Part shown: positions 1-6,360 of the stretch, one piece after another
Position numbering within the stretch: position 1 is the stretch's first letter
How the letters are laid out: every line of letters begins with the position of its first letter
NCBI GenBank assembly: GCA_902805495.1
Contig: CADCTH010000283.1
Span: forward strand, 1-13,013
Length of the DNA: 13,013 bases
From: an uncultured Actinomycetospora sp.
GTDB lineage: Bacteria; Actinomycetota; Actinomycetes; Mycobacteriales; Pseudonocardiaceae
Direction: 5' to 3'
Translations under genes and position numbers: made by a program
Notes under the pieces: model-generated
Databases searched by the model: none
What the model was told of the DNA's origin: nothing
What the model saw: only the letters and a program-made list of their open reading frames with translations

Positions 1-217
1 CGCGCCGGTCGCGCACCAGCGGGGTGGTCAGCCGGTCGGGGTGGGCCAGCAGCTCCGCCGACGACAGGCCCTTCTCGCAGAGCCCGCCCCGGTTGGTCGG
101 GAAGTTCGCGCCCGTTACCTCGAGCACCGGCCCGGCGCCCTGCTCGCGCGGGGTCAGGGTCATGCCGCACTGCAGGGAGCAGTACGGGCAGTGGGTGGTG
201 GTCGGCGATCCGGCCAT
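1..217 (-). CDS. Molybdopterin oxidoreductase, assimilatory nitrate reductase type (N-terminal fragment)
   Basis: Reading leftward from the ATG at 217, about 72 codons stay open to the window edge, so only the N-terminus is visible. Near the start is THCPYCSLQCGM (residues about 8-19), the Cys-x2-Cys-x3-Cys part of the N-terminal [4Fe-4S] site of the DMSO reductase superfamily. The fourth cysteine follows in NRGGLCEKG, then a HPDRLTTPLVR segment. This order is typical of NasA/NarB-like assimilatory nitrate reductases and related formate dehydrogenases. These use a bis-MGD molybdenum cofactor; the nitrate enzymes reduce nitrate to nitrite in the cytoplasm. No twin-arginine signal is seen, which agrees with a cytoplasmic enzyme. 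There is no good ribosome site: a 17-base hairpin (218-234) touches the start codon. The exact substrate cannot be settled from this fragment; a formate dehydrogenase-like member is the main alternative. Confidence 0.8.
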   Translation of the reverse strand, partial: MAGSPTTTHCPYCSLQCGMTLTPREQGAGPVLEVTGANFPTNRGGLCEKGLSSAELLAHPDRLTTPLVRDRR

Positions 218-234
218 GCCCCCACGCTGGGGGC
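218..234. other. Perfect GC hairpin abutting the oxidoreductase start codon
   Basis: GCCCCCA (218-224), a CGC loop, and TGGGGGC (228-234) form a perfect 7-bp stem. It lies in the 45-base gap between the end of the monooxygenase gene and the ATG at 217, both read on the minus strand, and ends at the base next to the ATG. It could stop transcription from the monooxygenase gene, although no T-run follows, or it could hold the start region in structure. The role is inferred; the pairing is seen directly. Confidence 0.45.
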
Positions 235-262
235 CCGCCGTTTCCCGCCGGTTACACGGGCG

Positions 263-1318
263 CTACGCCTGCGCGAGCGAGGGTGCGGCGCTCGCCACGG
301 CCGGGCCCGACACGCCGAACGCCTCGGCCACGAGCTCGTAGGACCGCCGGCGCTCGAGGGTGTCGTGGATCGGCGTCACGAGCATGATCTCGTCGGCGTC
401 GGCCTCGCGGGCCCGGCGCTCGAGGTCGTCGCGGACCTGGTCGGGCGTGCCCGCGGTCATCTTCGGCGCCATGCCCTGCTCGACCTGGAGCTCGATCGCG
501 CTCCAGTCGTGCGCCATCGCCTCCTCGGGGCTGGGCAGCGGGCCGGGGTTGCCGGTACGCAGGCGGGCCATCGACAGGGCGTGGGCGCGACCCATCGCGC
601 GGGCGCGTTCGGGGTCCTCGCTGCACATCACCGCGGCGGCCAGGATCACGTGCGGCTCCTGGGCGCCGGCGGCGTCGCTGGGCCGGAAGCCCTGGCGGTA
701 GATGCGGGTCGCCTCGCCGGGGTCGGCGCCGCCGAAGTGCCCGGCGTAGGCGAAGCCGGTGCCGAAGGCGGCCGCGGCCTGCCCGCCGTAGTAGCTCGAC
801 GCGAGGATCCACACGGGCGGCAGCGGGATGTCGTCGGGCACCGCCACGATGCCGGCGAAGGGGTGGTCCGCGGGGAAGCCGTCGACGTAGCCGCGCAGCT
901 CGGAGAACTGCTCGGGGAAGTCGTCGGCGGTGAGGGCCTCGCGGCTGCGCCGCAGCGCGATCGCCGTGCGCGGGTCGGTGCCCGGCGCGCGGCCGATGCC
1001 GAGGTCGATGCGGTCCGGGTAGAGCCCCGCGAGCGCCCGGAACGTCTCGGCGACCTTCAGCGGCGAGTGGTTGGGCAGCATGATCCCGCCGGACCCCAGC
1101 CGCAGCGTGCTCGTCGCGGCCGCGGCGGCACCGATGAGGATTTCGGGGCTGGAGCTGGCCACGCTCGGGATGCCGTGGTGCTCGGCCAGCCACATCCGCC
1201 GGTAGCCGGCGCGCTCCACGGTGCGGGCCAGCTCGACGGTCTCGTGCAGCGCCTCCGACGTGCGGGTGCCGGAGGGCACCGGCGAGAGGTCCAGGACCGA
1301 GAGCACGGGATCACGCAT
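263..1318 (-). CDS. LLM-class (luciferase-like) flavin-dependent oxidoreductase, MsnO8/YhbW type
   Basis: This is a 351-residue protein of the bacterial luciferase-like monooxygenase superfamily, which uses reduced FMN (or F420 in some actinobacterial members) in a TIM-barrel fold. Visible hallmarks are the N-terminal LSVLDLSPVPSG strand, AEHH (45-48), GSGGIMLPNHSPL (75-87) and GIGRAPGTDP (107-116). These together mark the subgroup often annotated as MsnO8 family or YhbW. The length fits a complete protein. The ATG at 1318 gives the usual family N-terminus, although no strong Shine-Dalgarno lies ahead of it. The gene is read toward the nitrate reductase-type gene 45 bases further on, so the two may be co-transcribed, and it diverges from pntA. 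Neither substrate nor pathway can be told from the sequence; similar proteins are widespread orphan oxidoreductases. Confidence 0.9.
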   Translation of the reverse strand: MRDPVLSVLDLSPVPSGTRTSEALHETVELARTVERAGYRRMWLAEHHGIPSVASSSPEILIGAAAAATSTLRLGSGGIMLPNHSPLKVAETFRALAGLYPDRIDLGIGRAPGTDPRTAIALRRSREALTADDFPEQFSELRGYVDGFPADHPFAGIVAVPDDIPLPPVWILASSYYGGQAAAAFGTGFAYAGHFGGADPGEATRIYRQGFRPSDAAGAQEPHVILAAAVMCSEDPERARAMGRAHALSMARLRTGNPGPLPSPEEAMAHDWSAIELQVEQGMAPKMTAGTPDQVRDDLERRAREADADEIMLVTPIHDTLERRRSYELVAEAFGVSGPAVASAAPSLAQA

Positions 1319-1450
1319 GCCCGGTGCAACGTCGCGGCGTCGGGCGCGGATTCCGCCCTGGTCAGCCCCTCCGCAGGCCCAGCGATCCCGGGCACGCGGC
1401 GAGCGTGCCGCCGGCGGCGGGACCTGTCCAGCCGTCCGCAGCTTGCGGCC

Positions 1451-1485
1451 CGATCACCAGCGTGGTGATCGTCTCGATGTGAGAC
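1451..1485. promoter_or_regulatory. Two adjacent inverted repeats in the divergent monooxygenase/pntA promoter region
   Basis: CGATCACC (1451-1458), AGCGT, GGTGATCG (1464-1471) is a perfect 8-bp inverted repeat with a 5-base spacer. Directly abutting it, GTCTC (1471-1475), GATGT, GAGAC (1481-1485) is a second, also with a 5-base spacer. The geometry (half-sites about one helical turn apart) is what a dimeric regulator would bind, and the place between two divergent genes fits an operator. A possible -10 for pntA (TAGGGT, 1521-1526) lies downstream without a convincing -35. The rest of the 1319-1560 gap shows nothing else clear. No regulator family could be assigned. Confidence 0.4.
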
Positions 1486-1560
1486 GCACCCTCCACCCGG
1501 CTGCTCCACCGGCGTGAGATTAGGGTCACGAACGACGGGTGAGAGCAGAGGAGCGCAACG

Positions 1561-3105
1561 GTGCGCATCGGCGTGCCCCGGGAGACCGGGGAGCACGAGA
1601 CCCGCGTGGCGGCGACGCCCGCGACGATCGTGGGTCTGATCGACCTGGGGGCGACGGTCGTCGTCGAGCCCGGCGCGGGGGAACGCGCGAGCTTCACCGA
1701 CGGCGCGTACGCCGCGGCCGGGGCGGAGCTGGGCGACCCGTGGTCCGCCGACGTCGTGCTCGCGCTGCGCCCGCCCGACGCCGAGCGCCTCGACCGGATG
1801 GCGCCGGGCACGACGCTGGTGGCGATGGTCGGCCCGGCGCGCCACCCCGAGCTGCTCGCCGACCTCGCCCGCCGCGGGATCACCGTGCTGGCCACCGACG
1901 CGGTCCCCCGCATCTCGCGGGCGCAGTCGCTGGACGTGCTCAGCTCGATGGCCAACATCGCGGGCTACCGCGCGGTCGTCGAGGCCGCGCACCGCTTCGG
2001 GCGCTTCTTCACCGGCCAGGTCACCGCGGCGGGCAAGGTGCCGCCGGCCAAGGTGCTGGTGGCCGGGGCGGGCGTCGCCGGGCTCGCCGCCATCGGTGCC
2101 GCGTCGAGCCTCGGCGCCGTGGTGCGCGCGACCGACCCGCGGCCCGAGGTCGCCGAGCAGGTCCGCTCGCTGGGCGGGGAGTTCCTCGCCGTGGAGGTCG
2201 CCGCGGGAGAGCAGGAGGCCAGCGCCGACGGCTACGCGCGCGCCACCTCCGAGGCCTACGACGCCCGCGCCGCGGAGATCTACAGCGAGCAGGCGGCGGA
2301 CGTCGACGTCGTCATCACCACCGCGCTCATCCCGGGCCGCCCGGCGCCGCGGCTGCTGACCGCCGCCGACGTGGCCGCGATGAAGCCCGGCAGCGTCGTG
2401 GTCGACATGGCCGCCGGGTCGGGCGGCAACGTCGAGGGCTCGGTGGCCGGCGAGGTCGTGGTCACCGACAACGGCGTGACGATCGTCGGCGAAACCGACC
2501 TCGCCGCCCGCCTGCCCACCCAGGCCTCCCAGCTCTACGGCACCAACCTCGTCAACCTGCTCAAGCTCCTGGTGCCGGAGAAGGACGGGCGCCTGGTGCT
2601 CGACCTCGACGACGTCGTGGTCCGCGCGGTCACCGTCACCCACCACGGCGAGGTGCTGTGGCCACCGCCGCCGATCGCGGTGTCGGCGGCCCCGAGCGTG
2701 CCCACCGAGCCCACGGCGGCGACCCCGGTCGCCGCGCCCGCCAAGCCCGCGTCGCCGGCACGGCGCTACACGGCGATCGCGGTGGCGTTGGCGGCCCTCT
2801 TCGCCGCGACGGCGTTCGCCCCGCCGGCCCTCGCCACCAACCTCACGGTGTTCGTGCTGGCCGTGGTCATCGGCTACTACGTCATCGGCAAGGTCCACCA
2901 CGCCCTGCACACGCCGCTCATGTCGGTGACCAACGCGATCTCCGGCGTGGTGGTGGTCGGGGCGCTGCTGCAGTTCGGGCAGCACGGCACCGTCGTCTCG
3001 GTGCTCGCCGCGATCGCCGTCCTGCTCGCCAGCATCAACATCGTGGGGGGCTTCGCGGTGACCCGCCGGATGCTCGCCATGTTCACGAGAGGACCGGCAC
3101 GGTGA
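1561..3105 (+). CDS. pntA: Proton-translocating NAD(P)+ transhydrogenase, alpha subunit (two-subunit type)
   Basis: The membrane transhydrogenase couples proton entry to hydride transfer from NADH to NADP+, giving NADPH. This 514-residue subunit has the E. coli PntA layout. The NAD(H)-binding domain I spans about residues 1-365. It contains RAQSLD (120-125; Arg, Gln and Asp of the RQD loop), FFTGQVTAAGKVPPAKV (149-165), the Rossmann GAGVAG (169-174) and the acidic TDPRPEV segment (191-197). A Pro/Ala-rich linker (about 368-401) follows, then four hydrophobic segments (about 403-500) forming the alpha share of membrane domain II. The GTG start at 1561 aligns with the family N-terminus MRIG.PRE and follows AGAGGAG (1547-1553) by 7 bases. 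The stop overlaps the pntB start. Many actinobacteria, such as mycobacteria, split this polypeptide into two subunits; here it is one chain. Confidence 0.97.
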   Translation: MRIGVPRETGEHETRVAATPATIVGLIDLGATVVVEPGAGERASFTDGAYAAAGAELGDPWSADVVLALRPPDAERLDRMAPGTTLVAMVGPARHPELLADLARRGITVLATDAVPRISRAQSLDVLSSMANIAGYRAVVEAAHRFGRFFTGQVTAAGKVPPAKVLVAGAGVAGLAAIGAASSLGAVVRATDPRPEVAEQVRSLGGEFLAVEVAAGEQEASADGYARATSEAYDARAAEIYSEQAADVDVVITTALIPGRPAPRLLTAADVAAMKPGSVVVDMAAGSGGNVEGSVAGEVVVTDNGVTIVGETDLAARLPTQASQLYGTNLVNLLKLLVPEKDGRLVLDLDDVVVRAVTVTHHGEVLWPPPPIAVSAAPSVPTEPTAATPVAAPAKPASPARRYTAIAVALAALFAATAFAPPALATNLTVFVLAVVIGYYVIGKVHHALHTPLMSVTNAISGVVVVGALLQFGQHGTVVSVLAAIAVLLASINIVGGFAVTRRMLAMFTRGPAR

Positions 3106-4529
3106 GCCCGGAGACCGCGGCCACCGCCGCCTACATCGTCGCGGCGCTGCTCACCGTGATGAGCCTCGCCGGCCTGTCGAAGCACGAGACCGCGCGGGCC
3201 GGCGTCGCCTACGGCATCGCCGGTATGGCCGTCGCCCTCGTGGCCACCGTCGCGCTGGCCGCCCGCTCGCTCACCGCGGGCGGGATCGCGCTGCTCGCCG
3301 CGGCCATGGTGGTCGGCGGCGGCGTCGGGCTCTGGCGCGCCCGGGTCGTCGAGATGATCGGCATGCCCGAGCTCATCGCGCTGCTGCACAGCTTCGTCGG
3401 CCTCGCCGCCGTGCTCGTCGGCTGGAACGGCTACCTCGAGGTCGAGGGCGGCCAGGAGGGGGTCGGGGGGAGCGCGGCCCAGACCACGGTGCCGCCCGAG
3501 CTGCTCGGCATCCACTCCGCCGAGGTCGGCATCGGCGTGTTCATCGGCGCGGTCACGTTCACCGGCTCGATCGTCGCCTACGGGAAGCTCTCCGGGCGCA
3601 TGAAGTCGCGGCCGCTGACGCTGCCGGGCAAGAACGCCCTGAACCTCGCGGCGCTCGTCGCCTTCGTCGCCCTCACTGCGGGCTTCACGATCGCGCCCTC
3701 GCTCGGGCTGATGATCGGGATCACCGCGGTGGCGCTGGCCCTGGGCTGGCACCTCGTGGCCTCGATCGGCGGCGGCGACATGCCCGTCGTCGTGTCGATG
3801 CTCAACAGCTACTCGGGCTGGGCGGCGGCGGCGTCGGGCTTCCTGCTCGACAACACCCTGCTCATCGTCACCGGTGCGCTCGTCGGGTCGTCCGGTGCCT
3901 ACCTGTCCTACGTGATGTGCCAGGCGATGAACCGCTCGTTCCTCTCGGTCATCGCGGGCGGGTTCGGCGTCGAGTCGGGCACGTCGGCGTCGGGCACCGA
4001 GGACGGCGAGCACCGGGAGGTGAACGCCGACGAGGTGGCCGAGATGCTCGCCGAGGCGTCGTCCGTGGTGATCGTCCCGGGCTACGGCATGGCGGTCGCG
4101 CAGGCCCAGTACCCGGTCGCCGACCTGACGCGGCGGCTGACCGATCGCGGGATCGAGGTCCGCTTCGGCATCCACCCCGTGGCCGGGCGCCTGCCCGGGC
4201 ACATGAACGTCCTGCTCGCCGAGGCGAAGGTGCCCTACGACGTCGTCCTGGAGATGGACGAGATCAACGACGACCTCGCCGCCACGTCGGTCGTGCTGGT
4301 CATCGGGGCCAACGACACGGTCAACCCGGCCGCGATGGACGACCCGAGCAGCCCGATCGCCGGCATGCCGGTGCTGCGGGTGTGGGAGGCCGAGAACGTG
4401 GTGGTGTTCAAGCGCTCGATGGCCGTGGGCTACGCGGGCGTGCAGAACCCGCTGTTCTTCAAGGAGAACACGTCGATGATCTTCGGCGACGCGAAGGCCC
4501 GCGTGGAAGACATCCTCAAGGCGCTGTAG
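3102..4529 (+). CDS. pntB: Proton-translocating NAD(P)+ transhydrogenase, beta subunit
   Basis: This 475-residue partner of pntA carries the rest of the proton channel and the NADP(H) site. Residues about 5-290 are a run of hydrophobic helices. They include MPELIALLHSFVGLAAVLVGW, where His96 matches the conserved channel histidine of the family (His91 in E. coli). From about 307 comes soluble domain III, with GYGMAVAQAQ (327-336), HPVAGRLPGHMNV (from 358), GANDTVNPAA and a KRSM...GYAG segment, all NADP(H)-binding features. The GTG at 3102 overlaps the pntA TGA by 4 bases (GTGA), so translation is probably coupled; GAGAGG lies a few bases upstream within pntA. The gene ends with TAG at 4527-4529 and its last 14 bases overlap the convergent ankyrin gene. 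The protein is slightly longer than E. coli PntB (462), mainly from a Gly-rich loop near residues 112-127. Confidence 0.97.
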   Translation: MSPETAATAAYIVAALLTVMSLAGLSKHETARAGVAYGIAGMAVALVATVALAARSLTAGGIALLAAAMVVGGGVGLWRARVVEMIGMPELIALLHSFVGLAAVLVGWNGYLEVEGGQEGVGGSAAQTTVPPELLGIHSAEVGIGVFIGAVTFTGSIVAYGKLSGRMKSRPLTLPGKNALNLAALVAFVALTAGFTIAPSLGLMIGITAVALALGWHLVASIGGGDMPVVVSMLNSYSGWAAAASGFLLDNTLLIVTGALVGSSGAYLSYVMCQAMNRSFLSVIAGGFGVESGTSASGTEDGEHREVNADEVAEMLAEASSVVIVPGYGMAVAQAQYPVADLTRRLTDRGIEVRFGIHPVAGRLPGHMNVLLAEAKVPYDVVLEMDEINDDLAATSVVLVIGANDTVNPAAMDDPSSPIAGMPVLRVWEAENVVVFKRSMAVGYAGVQNPLFFKENTSMIFGDAKARVEDILKAL

Positions 4530-4971
4530 GCGGCTCGAGCAGGGCCAGCAGGTCCGGGCGCTCGAACATCACCGCGGCGTCGACGGCGGTGGGGTGCCCG
4601 GCGCGGGGGTCGGCGCCGGCCTCGACCAGCGCGCGGACCACGGCCTCCTCGCCCTTGAACACCGCGCCGGCGATGGGCGACTGGCCCCGGTCGTTGAGAC
4701 GGTCCACGTCGGCGCCGCGCTCGAGCAGCACGCGCACCGCGTCGGCGTGCCCGTGGTACGCGGCGAGCATGACGAGCGTGTCGCCCTTCTCGTTGGTCAG
4801 GTTCACCGGCACGCCGGCGTCGACGTAGGACGCGAGCGACGCCGCGTCGCCCGCGCGCGCCATGCCGAAGACGCGGGTCGCCAGCTCGCGGACGCCCTCC
4901 TCGACCGGTTCTTGACCGGGCGCGGCGGCGCCGGGGACGGGGGCGGACGGGTCGCTCGGCACCGGCCTCAT
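4516..4971 (-). CDS. Small ankyrin-repeat protein
   Basis: This 151-residue protein is mostly ankyrin repeats, helix-turn-helix units that bind other proteins. The clearest repeat is residues 62-95 (KGDTLVMLAAYHGHADAVRVLL, then ERGADVDRLND), flanked by a diverged one before it (about 29-61) and one to two after it (95-127 and a short capping unit). Residues 1-25 are Pro/Ala-rich and probably disordered. No signal peptide or membrane segment is seen, so it is likely cytoplasmic. I chose ATG 4971 because GGAGG (4980-4984 on this strand) sits 8 bases ahead. The GTG at 4989 would place that ribosome site inside the coding region. The gene follows the phosphodiesterase gene after 74 bases occupied by a palindromic repeat, and converges on pntB with a 14-base overlap. 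The binding partner is unknown. Confidence 0.88.
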   Translation of the reverse strand: MRPVPSDPSAPVPGAAAPGQEPVEEGVRELATRVFGMARAGDAASLASYVDAGVPVNLTNEKGDTLVMLAAYHGHADAVRVLLERGADVDRLNDRGQSPIAGAVFKGEEAVVRALVEAGADPRAGHPTAVDAAVMFERPDLLALLEPPTAP

Positions 4972-4974
4972 CGT

Positions 4975-5048
4975 AGGTGCCTCCGGCACGTGAGCACTTC
5001 CTGGTGCTCCAGCACCGAGAAGTGCTCACGTGCGCGCAGCGCACCTCA
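4975..5048 (-). repeat. Palindromic junction element, copy 1
   Basis: A perfect 15-bp inverted repeat, GCACGTGAGCACTTC (4986-5000) and GAAGTGCTCACGTGC (5019-5033), encloses an inner 6-bp stem GGTGCT/AGCACC (5003-5008, 5011-5016). Outer arms AGGTGC (4975-4980) and GCACCT (5041-5046) also pair. On the minus strand the element begins with the TGA stop of the phosphodiesterase gene (5048-5046) and ends in the GGAGG (4984-4980) that precedes the ankyrin start. The 3' half on the plus strand (AGCACCGAGAAGTGCTCACG and onward) is almost identical to copy 2 at 11862-11938. It would fold as a very stable hairpin in RNA and could act as a terminator or an mRNA 3'-end stabiliser. No T-run follows the stem. 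There are no flanking direct repeats and no transposase. Confidence 0.85.
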
Positions 5049-6218
5049 CCCGCGCGCCAGCAGCAGCGGGACGAGCTGCTCGGAGTCGGTGAGCGAGCCG
5101 TGGTGGCCCACGAGCGCGGTCTCCATCGGCTCGATGCGCGAGCGCACCATCGTCCAGTTTCCCCGCGCCGCCGCGACCACGTCGCCGATGCGCCCGCGGG
5201 CGGCGTCGGTGACCGCGGGGCCGAACCATCCGTCGTCGACAGCCTCGTCGCGGGTGCGCACCCACGCCGCGTCGCCGAGCTCGGACCGCCAGGCCGCGGC
5301 CACGTCGTCGCGGGCGCCGTCGGCGGTGAAGACGTGGCGCACCCGCGCCTCCCCGGCCAGGCGGCGCACCCCCGCCAGCAGCGCGGGCGTCGTGTCGAGG
5401 TCGACCCGCCAGCCCGCGTCCGTGCCGACCATCCCGTGGTCGGCGACGACGGCGAGCACGGTGCCGGCCGGCAGGTCCTCGGCGATGGAGGCGACCAGCC
5501 GGTCGACGATCCCGAGCTGCATCAGCCAGGGGCGGCTGCCCGGGCCGTGCGCGTGGCCGAGCAGGTCGAGGTCGCCGTGGTAGGCGTAGCAGAACGCGCG
5601 CTCCTCGGCGGGCCCCGAGCCCAGCGCGTCGAGCACCGCCGCGGCGAGGTCGCCCAGGGCGGAGACGCCGTGGAAGCGCCCGCCGCGCAGGGCGGCCCGG
5701 GTCAGCCCCGAGCGGCGCTGGATCTCCGGGGCGATCGTCGTGACCGCGACCCCCGCGCGCGCCGCCCGCTCGAGCACGGTCGGCGCCGCCTGTACCCGCT
5801 CGGGCGGCAGCTCGCGGCGCAGGTCGACGGGGTCGGTGGCGCCGTGCGCGCACCAGCGCAGCGTGTTGAGCACCGTGTCCGCCGGCGCGCCCGGGTCGTC
5901 GAGCGGCGGCACGCCCATGCTGTAGCCGACGATGCCGTGCTGCCCCGAGGGCAGGCCGGTGCCCAGGCTCGCCACGCTGACCGCCGTCGTCGCCGGGAAG
6001 CCGGCACGCAGCGTGCTGCCCCGGGCCGCCAGCTCGGCGAGGGCGGGCGCGCGGTCGGCGTGCTCGGCGAGCAGCTCCGCCACGAGCCCGTCGACCAGCA
6101 GCAGCGCGACGCCGCGGGCCTCGCCGAGCGCGAGGTCGTCGCCGTCGGCGAACCCCTCCACCCCGAGCGCGGCGGCGAGGGCGGGCGAGACGTCGGCCAG
6201 CGTCCCGACGGGAGTCAT
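5046..6218 (-). CDS. Alkaline phosphatase superfamily phosphodiesterase / nucleotide pyrophosphatase-like protein
   Basis: This 390-residue protein belongs to the type I phosphodiesterase/nucleotide pyrophosphatase branch of the alkaline phosphatase superfamily, two-zinc hydrolases of phosphate esters. The metal and nucleophile set is visible in order: Asp43 (LLLVDGL), the nucleophile Thr77 or Thr78 in FPATTAVSVASLGTGLPSG, Asp218 and His222 (DLLGHAHG), Asp260-His261 (VVADHGM), and His372 or His373 (GHHGSLTDSE). The set looks complete, so the enzyme is probably active. No signal peptide or membrane anchor is seen, so it is likely cytoplasmic. ATG 6218 is the best start: the frame stays open upstream, but that stretch is not protein-like and overlaps the cstA promoter and coding region. 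No Shine-Dalgarno is obvious, so a leaderless message is possible. The substrate cannot be deduced. The ankyrin gene follows and may share its transcript. Confidence 0.9.
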   Translation of the reverse strand: MTPVGTLADVSPALAAALGVEGFADGDDLALGEARGVALLLVDGLVAELLAEHADRAPALAELAARGSTLRAGFPATTAVSVASLGTGLPSGQHGIVGYSMGVPPLDDPGAPADTVLNTLRWCAHGATDPVDLRRELPPERVQAAPTVLERAARAGVAVTTIAPEIQRRSGLTRAALRGGRFHGVSALGDLAAAVLDALGSGPAEERAFCYAYHGDLDLLGHAHGPGSRPWLMQLGIVDRLVASIAEDLPAGTVLAVVADHGMVGTDAGWRVDLDTTPALLAGVRRLAGEARVRHVFTADGARDDVAAAWRSELGDAAWVRTRDEAVDDGWFGPAVTDAARGRIGDVVAAARGNWTMVRSRIEPMETALVGHHGSLTDSEQLVPLLLARG

Positions 6219-6299
6219 GGGCCGCAGTATGGCCCGCCCCGAGTCCGGCCGGTGCCGTGGCAGACGGTCACCGGGCCACCACCTCGGGTGAAAGGAGCA

Positions 6300-6329
6300 A
6301 GGACAATCCGGCGTCGCAAGACCTATCCT
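6300..6329 (+). promoter_or_regulatory. Possible promoter of cstA
   Basis: AGGACA (6300-6305) and TATCCT (6324-6329), 18 bases apart, resemble sigma-70-type -35 and -10 boxes for a vegetative actinobacterial sigma factor. They lie in the 142-base divergent gap between the phosphodiesterase gene and cstA. They would start transcription near 6336, leaving a leader of about 25 bases. The -35 matches only in its GACA part, so this is a prediction by eye. Confidence 0.35.
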
Positions 6330-6355
6330 CCTCCGAGGTCCGTTCCGAGCGGAGG
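6330..6355 (+). promoter_or_regulatory. Inverted repeat overlapping the cstA ribosome site
   Basis: CCTCCG (6330-6335) can pair with CGGAGG (6350-6355), which contains the GGAGG Shine-Dalgarno of cstA, 5 bases ahead of the ATG. The loop is 14 bases. If both arms are transcribed, the ribosome site could be masked. With the TSS suggested by the -10 at 6324-6329 the left arm would be mostly untranscribed, so the role depends on the true start of the message. Confidence 0.25.
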
Positions 6356-6360
6356 TCGCG

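Noticed and set aside
1057..2985. A 642-codon minus-strand open frame opposite pntA
   Set aside because: Low-complexity composition with no motifs, and it runs over the monooxygenase and pntA genes; pntA has complete catalytic motifs on the plus strand.
4972..5044. N-terminal extensions reading HVSTSR...TRKCS through the palindromes ahead of the ankyrin and sirtuin genes
   Set aside because: The same peptide appears before two unrelated proteins because the same non-coding repeat is being translated; starts with ribosome sites exist downstream.
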